Source: Bacteroidales bacterium UBA3709 (lineage in GTDB: Bacteria > Bacteroidota > Bacteroidia > Bacteroidales > UBA932). Taken from it: DNA of 34,908 nucleotides. The position numbers and the translations under genes were made by a program. The DNA lies in the NCBI GenBank assembly GCA_002372015.1, contig DFIA01000028.1, forward strand, positions 1-34,908, written 5' to 3'. Positions 23,801 to 29,959 of this stretch are shown one piece after another; position 1 is the first letter of the stretch; each line of letters starts with the position of its first letter. Under the pieces are notes generated by a model. That model ran no database searches. It was not told where the DNA came from and was given only the letters and a program-made list of their open reading frames with translations.

Positions 23801-24149
23801 CTACAACAACAACATCACTGAGAATATTAGCGTCGTCGTTAAGAACAGCGTTAATCATACTTCTGTTGTTAACAGGTACCTCGATAGAGGTGTAGCCTAT
23901 TGACTGGAAAACGAGTACAGCATTTGGAGCGCAATTGATGTTGTAGCGTCCATCTACGTTCGTGCTTGTTCCAGTTTTGGTGCCTTTAATGTAAACTGCG
24001 GCACCAGCAATAGGTTCACCGTTCTGATCGGTAACCCTTCCGCTTACATTAACATTCTGCGCAAAAATCTGACCTATAGACAGCATGGCTGCCAACAGGA
24101 AAGCAATACCCAGATGTAAATGCCTGTTAGTTTTTGATTGATTGAACAT
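20865..24149 (-). CDS. SusC/RagA family TonB-linked outer-membrane protein (pair 1)
   Basis: A 1094-residue TonB-dependent importer. After a signal peptide (residues 1-30, ending IFAQ) comes a carboxypeptidase-regulatory-like domain (VSGRVTDQNGEPIAGAAVYI), then the TonB-box region DVVVVGYGTQRKANLTGAV, the plug (IVIRGIGTLSNSG, PLYIVDGVPI, ISVLKDAASASIYGTRAAFG) and a 22-strand-type barrel ending in Phe. A segment near residue 880 (DINGDGVIDGGEG) is the usual SusC calcium-like loop. The first 104 coding bases and the leader are almost identical to the divergent susC at 26782, forming an inverted repeat. No perfect TAnnTTTG lies between the MFS gene and its ATG, so in this orientation it may depend on read-through from lpxK-MFS. 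Confidence 0.94.
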   Translation of the reverse strand: MFNQSKTNRHLHLGIAFLLAAMLSIGQIFAQNVNVSGRVTDQNGEPIAGAAVYIKGTKTGTSTNVDGRYNINCAPNAVLVFQSIGYTSIEVPVNNRSMINAVLNDDANILSDVVVVGYGTQRKANLTGAVAAVDVAKTLESKATSDLGKSLQGAVPGLTILNTRGKIGDDPSIVIRGIGTLSNSGTSTPLYIVDGVPIDNISYLNSLDIESISVLKDAASASIYGTRAAFGVVLITTKTAKTKEKALVNYSNNFGWSKATVLPDYPTVLEQVNGLLDANNRAGLENELFGMYMDSAPFLDGVKAWQAKHKKKAGYREMVVGDDYIPGIGYFADWDVQGILFNNHAPSQNHTISVQGLSGNTNYYVSFGYDRQQGLMNFNPDVLKKYSTTVNVSSKVNNYLEVGARVSYVNKDYQDPTDAMRSGDYQYLWRWGSFFGPWGTINGMDGRNTIAYRMQAGDSYTKRDRLRLGGFAKITILEGLTLNADFTYLQNTMRYKQSNIPVHLQNTWSVTPEETTLSTSTYLVEQTDTRRGYNTNIYGNYNLTLVQDHHLNFMAGFNADASEYQWWKIRRDTFLDNNLQEIPLTASVNNETTGSHSKLASAGFFGRINYDYKGKYLLEINGRYDGSSKFPANDRWAFFPSASAGWRISEEPFFTPLKKVVNTAKLRASYGVVGNQEVGSDMYLQTMARNAGSVNWLGNGNSKYDTFGMPKMVSESLTWESIATTNIGLDLGFLGGEINASFDWFQRDTKDMLAPGQTMPQVLGASAAHENAGSLRSRGWEFTVEWKHNFNDVYVYAIGNIADYTTKVSKWNNNSKLLNSNYSGKNYGDIWGFKTDRYFTSADFNGVDSEGKPIYASGIASQRGLEQGAFIFGPGDIKFVDINGDGVIDGGEGTQDNHGDLVVIGNTQPRYQYSLRLGAEWKGIDVDLFFQGVGKRDMWTQSAFVMPLMRGADAIYKNQTSYVTNADVAAGVINQKATYPRMFPGNAGQGTISVIGLGNHNFYPQTKYLVNMAYLRLKNITVGYTLPKNITQKIKLEKVRFYAGITNAFDIINHTKKFGLDPEINTGNGSLGNGVWGRTDPFMRTYSCGLQVTF

Positions 24150-24166
24150 AGTTAATCTTTTAGTTG
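24046..24166. repeat. Left arm of 121-bp inverted repeat (susC 1 leader and signal-peptide region)
   Basis: Reverse-complemented, this segment matches 26765-26885 at 119 of 121 positions by hand alignment; both mismatches fall within three bases of each other. It spans 17 bases of 5' leader plus the first 104 coding bases of susC. Similarity drops sharply at both ends, although the proteins continue to be related. Confidence 0.93.
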
Positions 24167-24212
24167 GTTTATTGTATGTTTACTGTAAAAAGATGCAAAA
24201 AATGTGTTTTAC

Positions 24213-24229
24213 GCTGCATCAGGAGCAGC
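24213..24229. other. Hairpin just after the MFS stop codon
   Basis: GCTGC (24213-24217) and GCAGC (24225-24229) form a 5-bp stem with a 7-base loop. A T run follows it only on the plus strand. On the minus strand, the direction of MFS to susC, there is no immediate T run, so it is at best a weak terminator for the upstream genes and may stabilise the mRNA end. Confidence 0.4.
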
Positions 24230-24232
24230 TTT

Positions 24233-25519
24233 TTATGGTTTTCTTATTGCGTATCCCTTATATCCGTACCACAAGACAACGAGGAAGCACGGCAGGGCTA
24301 TCAAATAGGCATACTGCATAGCCTGAGGTGCTGCCAAGCCGGTATGATTTTGCAGATAATCTTTCAGAACTCCAAACAAAAACGGAATAACAGCACCGCC
24401 AAAAATGGTAACAACAAGCAAGGCCGCTCCTTTCTTGGTAAACTTGCCAAGGTCTGCCATGGCTAAAGGCCAGATGGCGGGCCACATTAGAGAGCAAGCC
24501 AAGGCCATTGTAAACAAGAGCCATACAGATAAATTGGCCGGTACAAGGAGAGCGCAAATTGTTCCTATAACTCCAAGCCACGAGCATATCTTTAAGGCAT
24601 TTGCTTGTGATAAAATTTTAGGAATAAACAGAATGCCCACAAGATATCCGATAGTCATACCAATAGAAGGCAGCCATGGGTATAATTCCGGATTAGGTAG
24701 GTTTAGAGCCTTTGCCATATTTACGGGAGTTTGGAGAGCCAGTGTTTCTACTCCAACATACAGAAACAAGGTAAGACATCCAAACACAAGATGCGGGAAC
24801 TGCCATATAGATGTTTTTCCGGCAGCATAAGGGCAATCATCTTCTGTGCCTTCTTCTTCTCCTTTAGCCTTAATCTCTTGAAGTGGAGCAAACAACACCA
24901 ATATGCCGAGTAAGAAGAATATAACTGCTATAACATAAAATGGTCTGATTATATCGCCCACACGAGCTTCTGAGATAGACTTTCCTATCAGCCATGCAAG
25001 AAACAGGGTTGCTATAGGGTAGGCCAGTTTATTGCATATTCCCATTATGCTTATTCTTTTTGCTCCTGTTTCCATAGGGCCGAGAATGGTAATATACGGA
25101 TTTATAGCAGCTTGGAGCATTGTATTTCCCAACCCGCTTATAAAAGACGCAGCCAAGAACAAAATAAGGCATTTTAGTTTAACACTCTCGGCCACTATTC
25201 CTCCAGACATGTTAGCGTTTGCTATCTTGGCAGGCCATACGAACAGCAGAAAAGCTATGGTAAATATCAGGAATGACAAAGACATGGTCTTTTTGTAACC
25301 AATCTTTCTTATAATGCTTGCTGCCGGATAACCAAAGATTAGAAAGGCAGAAAACGTAACAAACAGAATAAGGTAGGAAGCTGCTCCAGAAACATTTAGA
25401 GAGTCTTGCAGCAGAGGAATAAGGTAGCCGTTGAGTCCGAGGGCAAAGCCCACAGCAAAGAACATAAAGCCTATGCAGGCTAAAGGCACAACAAAGTTAT
25501 TTTTCTGACTACTACTCAT
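24233..25519 (-). CDS. Sugar MFS transporter (FucP/GluP family)
   Basis: A 428-residue major facilitator with about 12 membrane segments, of the fucose/glucose/galactose permease type that moves monosaccharides into the cytoplasm with protons. The N-terminal VVPLACIGFMFFAVGFALGLNGYLIPLLQDSL, with the family's Asn-Gly in helix 1, and the segment GLGNTMLQAAINPYITILGP are typical. A hydrophilic central loop (KAKGEEEGTEDDCPYAAGK) separates the halves. Its start overlaps the end of lpxK by 8 bases, so the two are translationally linked. It precedes susC 1 on the same strand by 83 bases, which would fit import of a sugar released from the SusCD substrate, although that link is inferred. Confidence 0.88.
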   Translation of the reverse strand: MSSSQKNNFVVPLACIGFMFFAVGFALGLNGYLIPLLQDSLNVSGAASYLILFVTFSAFLIFGYPAASIIRKIGYKKTMSLSFLIFTIAFLLFVWPAKIANANMSGGIVAESVKLKCLILFLAASFISGLGNTMLQAAINPYITILGPMETGAKRISIMGICNKLAYPIATLFLAWLIGKSISEARVGDIIRPFYVIAVIFFLLGILVLFAPLQEIKAKGEEEGTEDDCPYAAGKTSIWQFPHLVFGCLTLFLYVGVETLALQTPVNMAKALNLPNPELYPWLPSIGMTIGYLVGILFIPKILSQANALKICSWLGVIGTICALLVPANLSVWLLFTMALACSLMWPAIWPLAMADLGKFTKKGAALLVVTIFGGAVIPFLFGVLKDYLQNHTGLAAPQAMQYAYLIALPCFLVVLWYGYKGYAIRKP

Positions 25520-26612
25520 AACTATGGGTTTTATTGTGGAGTTTTAGTATCTGTTCAAAAAATTCCTTTTTCTTTGTTTCCGTTATTATCCGGCATCCTA
25601 CAGGCAGGGCAAATAACCTCTGTTTGAGGCTCTGAGAAATATGTTTGTTGTTTTTAAGCCTCATGCTGTCTTTTTCTGTGGTAACAACAGCAGCCTCTTT
25701 CTGGCGTTGCGCCATAGACTCCACCTTTTTTATATCGGAGCGCGAAAAATTTTTATGGTCTGCAAATTTAATAACTTCACCAACAGTGTGTTCTGCAACG
25801 AGTTGAGATTTAAACAGCGTATCGTCTGCAATTCCGGTAAAAGCCACTACAAATTTGGAATACATGTATCTTACGTTGCATATACCTGGGAATACCGGAA
25901 TTGCGGCAAGAAATACTGCTGTAGAAAAGAATAGGGGCTGATTATTTCTCAGCGATAGGTTTTTACGCCAGAACACCTCTTGCTCGCCTATGGCTTCTAG
26001 CCCTCTTTCTTCGTCTGAGTTACCATCAAAGATGCTGAAATCGGGACATTTGGTAACTATAACAATATCGGCTCTCTTTACTTGCGAAGGAAGATCTCTT
26101 AAATTGCCTATAGGCAGTAAATTTTCTCCTGTGATGGTGCGGTTGAAGTTTACAAGCAGAATGTTACACGAAGGAACTATTTTTCTATACTGGAAAGCAT
26201 CATCTAAAACCACGAGGTTTACCCCAAAATCTTTCATTACTTTTTTTATTGCAGCACCCCTGTCTTTGCATACCGCCACAATAACTTCAGGAAACTTTTT
26301 CTTTATTTGTAAAGGCTCGTCGCCGCAAAGGGTAAAATCGTCTGTAGGTTTTACAAGATGAAAACCTTTGGTTTTTCTCTTATAGCCCCTGGATATGACT
26401 GCAACCCTGAACTGCCCTTTTAGAGCCTCTACAATCATTTCTGTATGAGGTGTTTTGCCAGTGCCGCCTACGGAAATATTGCCCACAGATATTATAGGAA
26501 TATCAAAGCGCTCCGACTTTAAAACTCCTTTGTCGTACAGCTTATTCCTTATGGCTAAGGTGAGCCAGTAAGGAAACAGCAACAACTTGCTAGATAATCC
26601 TACGCTTGGCAT
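25512..26612 (-). CDS. lpxK: Tetraacyldisaccharide 4'-kinase
   Basis: LpxK phosphorylates the 4' position of the lipid A disaccharide at the inner membrane, normally an essential step of lipopolysaccharide synthesis. The P-loop region is SVGNISVGGTGKTPHTE, preceded by the membrane-associated helix KLLLFPYWLTLAIRNKLYD. GYKRKTKGF, CGDEPLQIKKKFP, VVLDDAFQYRKI and the late FADHKNFS and VVTTEKDSMRL segments are family motifs. I start at the ATG at 26612 (MPSVGLSSKLLLFPYW, 366 aa); the frame extends to a TTG at 26633, but that would run across the -7 promoter element. It lies inside the segment bracketed by the inverted repeats and overlaps the MFS gene by 8 bases. Confidence 0.95.
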   Translation of the reverse strand: MPSVGLSSKLLLFPYWLTLAIRNKLYDKGVLKSERFDIPIISVGNISVGGTGKTPHTEMIVEALKGQFRVAVISRGYKRKTKGFHLVKPTDDFTLCGDEPLQIKKKFPEVIVAVCKDRGAAIKKVMKDFGVNLVVLDDAFQYRKIVPSCNILLVNFNRTITGENLLPIGNLRDLPSQVKRADIVIVTKCPDFSIFDGNSDEERGLEAIGEQEVFWRKNLSLRNNQPLFFSTAVFLAAIPVFPGICNVRYMYSKFVVAFTGIADDTLFKSQLVAEHTVGEVIKFADHKNFSRSDIKKVESMAQRQKEAAVVTTEKDSMRLKNNKHISQSLKQRLFALPVGCRIITETKKKEFFEQILKLHNKTHSYE

Positions 26613-26620
26613 ATTAGATG

Positions 26621-26628
26621 CAAAGTTA
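26621..26628 (-). promoter_or_regulatory. -7 element of lpxK
   Basis: On the minus strand, TAACTTTG followed by CA matches TAnnTTTG. It lies 8 bases before the ATG at 26612, so the transcript would have almost no leader. A TTG about 16 bases further upstream could serve as a weak -33. Confidence 0.45.
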
Positions 26629-26660
26629 CTCAAAAAAAACGGCTCAATGTTTTTTTTGAG
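26629..26660. repeat. 11-bp perfect inverted repeat with A/T tracts upstream of lpxK
   Basis: CTCAAAAAAAA (26629-26639) and TTTTTTTTGAG (26650-26660) are perfect inverted arms with a 10-base spacer. The structure abuts the lpxK -7 element and covers where its -33 should be. It could be an operator, or a transcribed hairpin on the susC side. Confidence 0.5.
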
Positions 26661-26712
26661 AGAAAAATATGCAGAGAATACATCGGGAGTAGTTTTAGTG
26701 GTAAAAAATCGT

Positions 26713-26720
26713 TATATTTG
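26713..26720 (+). promoter_or_regulatory. -7 element of the susC 2 - susD 2 operon
   Basis: TATATTTG is a perfect TAnnTTTG match, 61 bases before the ATG at 26782. The -33 region is weak (TTTTAG). It lies inside the segment bracketed by the inverted repeats and points outward at the right arm. Confidence 0.55.
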
Positions 26721-26764
26721 GCAGTGGATAGTATCAAATTGCTATAACTAACCAAACATAATAT

Positions 26765-26885
26765 CAACTAAAAGATTAACTATGTTCAATCAATCAAAAA
26801 CTAACAGACGTTTACATCTGGGTATTGCTTTCCTGTTGGCAGCCATGCTGTCTATAGGTCAGATTTTTGCGCAGAATGTTAATGT
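26765..26885. repeat. Right arm of 121-bp inverted repeat (susC 2 leader and signal-peptide region)
   Basis: Partner of 24046-24166 in opposite orientation. Identity begins at CAACTAAAAGATTAACT in the leader, runs through the codons for the signal peptide and ends just after the codons for QNVN. The loop between the arms is 24167-26764. Confidence 0.93.
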
Positions 26886-29800
26886 CCGCGGAAAAGTTAC
26901 TGACCAAAACGGCGAGCCCGTAGTCGGCTTGGCAGTAGTGGTGCAGGGTACTAAAACAGGTACCTCTACAGACGCAAATGGAGCTTACTCCATTAATGTA
27001 CCTTCTAATGGCACTTTGGTATTCCAGATGTTGGGATACAAAGATGCTGTAGTTCCTGTAAACGGGAGAAGCGTTATAGATGTAACAATGACAGACGATG
27101 CAACCTTGCTCGACGATGTTGTGATTACTGCCATGGGCATTAAAAAAGACAGAAAGGCTCTCGGTTATGCCGTTCAGGATTTGAAGTCCGACGAAATTAC
27201 CAAAAACAGAACCTCCAATGCGGTTCAATCTTTGGCAGGAAAAATTTCCGGTGTTAATGTAACTCAGAGTGGTGGTTCTGCAGGTGCCGGAGCCAATATC
27301 GTAATCCGTGGAGGAACATCGCTTGAAAGAGACAACCAACCTTTATTTGTGGTAGATGGTATAATCTACGATAACGGGACAAATATCGGAGGAAATTCAG
27401 GCTTTGATGGTATGGTAAGAACTTCTACCTCTCAGAGTAACCGTGTAATGGACATAAATACTGAAGATATTGAGAATATCTCTGTGCTTAAAGGTCCTGC
27501 AGCAGCAGCTCTCTACGGTTCTCGTGCTGCGGCCGGTGTGGTTCTCATTACCACCAAGAAAGGAACATCTGGTCCTGTACAGGTAAACTTCAGCTCAAAG
27601 TACACTGCAAGCTGGGTAAACAGATATCCTGAGGAGCAAAGAACATATATGAGAGGAACTTATTTGTCCGATGGTACGCTATCAGACCATCAGATACTCG
27701 ATTCTTGGGGAGCCAAGTCAAATACTACTATGTATAATAATATCAAAGATTTCTTTGAAACCTCACATATCTTTGATAACAGTGTAGCAATAAGCGGCGG
27801 CTCAGATAAGGGCTCGTTCTATCTGTCTGTATCGAGATACGACCAGGGCGGTATAGTTCCTGCTACCTCGTTTGACAAGAACACATTCCGCTTTAATGGC
27901 GACCAAAAGTATAACAGACTTACAGTTGGGGTAAATGCCGCATATTCGGTATCTCATACCACAAAGACGCTTACATCGCAAGGACTTTACAACTCTGGCG
28001 GTATAGGTGCTATGAACAGTGTGTATGCGTGGCCTCAGAGTGAAGATATGACCCACTACCTGAACGACGACGGCACCAAGTATCGTATGTTCCCGGCAAT
28101 ACCTCTTGCAGACGATTTCGATAACCCTTACTGGATAGTTAACAAGAACAGACTGACCGACCGCACTAACCGTTTTACAGGTGCTGTAACATTGGATTAC
28201 AAGTTTACCGATTGGTGGAGCCTTACTTACAGATTAGGTTACGATAACTACACTACAAGAGACTATAACCTTCTTTATCCGGGGGCAGGTGTAAGAGAAC
28301 AGTATCAGAATGGTAAACTTTCTGAGAATGATGTAAACAAGGAGTATCTGTCTTCTAACTTGATGATGAACTTTAACAAACAGTTTGGAGACTTTGATCT
28401 TAATGGTCTTTTGGGTTGGACAGCCGAAGATACTAAGCGCAATACGGAAAGAAGAAATGGTTGGCGCTTTATTCTTGATGAACCTTTCAGCTTTGCCAAC
28501 ATATCAAACGATAACAAGAGGTTCCAGTCTATCCATTCCAGAAAGAGACTGATGGGTGTTTATGGCGAAATTAGGGCTTCTTACAAGAATATTGCCTACC
28601 TGACATTTACCGGCCGTAACGATTGGTCTTCTACCCTCCCTAAGAATAATCGCTCTTATTTCTATCCATCTATCAGCGGTTCATTTGTATTTACCGAGTT
28701 GATGCCTAAGAGCGATATCCTTTCATTTGGTAAAATCAGAGGTTCATGGGCAGAAGTAGGTAAAGATACAGATGCGTATGTAACCAACACATATCTTTGG
28801 GATGCTATAGAAGACCTTGCAGGGCCTTCTGTAGGAAACTCTTGGCAGAGAGGTAACCCTTATCTTAAACCAGAAAGAACCCGCTCTTGGGAAGTAGGTA
28901 CAGAACTCAGATTCTTCAATGGCCGCTTGGGCTTAGACTACACATTCTACAACAATAAATCTATAGATCAGATTATAGTACCTCGTCTTTCTCAGGCAAC
29001 CGGTTATATATTGCTTTCTGTTAACTGCGGTTCTATCAGAAACAAGGGTATGGAACTTGCCATTACAGGAACACCTATTGCAAAGAAAGACCTTACATGG
29101 GATCTGACCCTCAACCTTTCCGGTAACCGTGGTAGAGTATATGACCTTCTCGACGGACAAGAGATTCTTTACGTTACAGATGTACAGCTCGGAAATGCAA
29201 AAGCAGCTTCTTTTGGAAAGGGCGGCAAGTTCATGGGAATCAGTGGTTCTAAGTGGAAGAGAACTCCAAGCGGAGAATTAGTTGTAAATAAGGCAGACGG
29301 ACTGCCTGTGTCTGGCGCTACAGATGTTTACATAGCCAACAGAGAGCCAAAGATGATAGGCGGTTTGAATAGCTCTTTGCAGTATAAGAACTGGAACTTA
29401 TCATTCTTGTTCGACTTTAGGGTAGGTGGTGCTGTCTTCAACGGAACAGACTATTACATGACAATTCACGGAACATCAAAGAGAAGTGAGGCCAGAGAGT
29501 CTGTAACCATTACAGGTAGATATGTTACCGGCACAGATGCAGACGGAAACGATACGTACTCCGATCCTATTTCTACTACTTACAAGGCAGGACAAATGTA
29601 CGATATTAACGGCGTGCAGCGTTCCGGAGAATACATGATAAGAAGTTATTACGGAACCTTAACTAACGAAACAGCTTCATACGTTACCAATACAAATTGG
29701 CTGAGGTTGAGATCAATCTCTCTTTCTTACGATTTCAGAGATCTTATCAAGAACGTTAAGTTTATAAAAGGTGCAACAGCCACTATTTCCGGAAACAACC

Positions 29801-29946
29801 TTTGGCTGCTGACAAATTACAAAGGTATGGATCCTGAAACATCGGCTGCCGGTTCCGGCGTTATAGGTTCGAGCTCTGTAGGAATAGACTATTGCGGTGT
29901 TCCTGCTACAGCCGGAGTTTCATTTGGAATAAACCTGACATTCTAA
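26782..29946 (+). CDS. SusC/RagA family TonB-linked outer-membrane protein (pair 2)
   Basis: A 1054-residue TonB-dependent importer with a signal peptide almost identical to that of the other SusC here (residues 1-30), then a carboxypeptidase-like domain (VRGKVTDQNGEPVVGLAVVV), a TonB-box region DDVVITAMGIKKDRKALGY, plug motifs (NIVIRGGTSLERDNQPLFVVDGI split by a loop, ISVLKGPAAAALYGSRAAAG) and a barrel ending in GVSFGINLTF. The ITAMGIKKDRKALGYAVQ type forms a recognisable SusC subgroup different from pair 1, so the two systems probably take different substrates. It has a perfect -7 element upstream and is followed by its SusD partner after 13 bases. Confidence 0.94.
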   Translation: MFNQSKTNRRLHLGIAFLLAAMLSIGQIFAQNVNVRGKVTDQNGEPVVGLAVVVQGTKTGTSTDANGAYSINVPSNGTLVFQMLGYKDAVVPVNGRSVIDVTMTDDATLLDDVVITAMGIKKDRKALGYAVQDLKSDEITKNRTSNAVQSLAGKISGVNVTQSGGSAGAGANIVIRGGTSLERDNQPLFVVDGIIYDNGTNIGGNSGFDGMVRTSTSQSNRVMDINTEDIENISVLKGPAAAALYGSRAAAGVVLITTKKGTSGPVQVNFSSKYTASWVNRYPEEQRTYMRGTYLSDGTLSDHQILDSWGAKSNTTMYNNIKDFFETSHIFDNSVAISGGSDKGSFYLSVSRYDQGGIVPATSFDKNTFRFNGDQKYNRLTVGVNAAYSVSHTTKTLTSQGLYNSGGIGAMNSVYAWPQSEDMTHYLNDDGTKYRMFPAIPLADDFDNPYWIVNKNRLTDRTNRFTGAVTLDYKFTDWWSLTYRLGYDNYTTRDYNLLYPGAGVREQYQNGKLSENDVNKEYLSSNLMMNFNKQFGDFDLNGLLGWTAEDTKRNTERRNGWRFILDEPFSFANISNDNKRFQSIHSRKRLMGVYGEIRASYKNIAYLTFTGRNDWSSTLPKNNRSYFYPSISGSFVFTELMPKSDILSFGKIRGSWAEVGKDTDAYVTNTYLWDAIEDLAGPSVGNSWQRGNPYLKPERTRSWEVGTELRFFNGRLGLDYTFYNNKSIDQIIVPRLSQATGYILLSVNCGSIRNKGMELAITGTPIAKKDLTWDLTLNLSGNRGRVYDLLDGQEILYVTDVQLGNAKAASFGKGGKFMGISGSKWKRTPSGELVVNKADGLPVSGATDVYIANREPKMIGGLNSSLQYKNWNLSFLFDFRVGGAVFNGTDYYMTIHGTSKRSEARESVTITGRYVTGTDADGNDTYSDPISTTYKAGQMYDINGVQRSGEYMIRSYYGTLTNETASYVTNTNWLRLRSISLSYDFRDLIKNVKFIKGATATISGNNLWLLTNYKGMDPETSAAGSGVIGSSSVGIDYCGVPATAGVSFGINLTF

Positions 29947-29959
29947 ATCGGTGAAAATT

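Noticed and set aside
24213..24234. Hairpin plus T run on the plus strand, considered as a terminator for a plus-strand gene
   Set aside because: No plus-strand gene ends there. The T run lies in the MFS stop codon region, so it is recorded only as a hairpin.
24046..26885. Inverted repeat considered as ends of an insertion sequence or transposon
   Set aside because: The arms are coding (signal peptides of two intact susC genes), no transposase lies between them, and lpxK/MFS are ordinary chromosomal genes.
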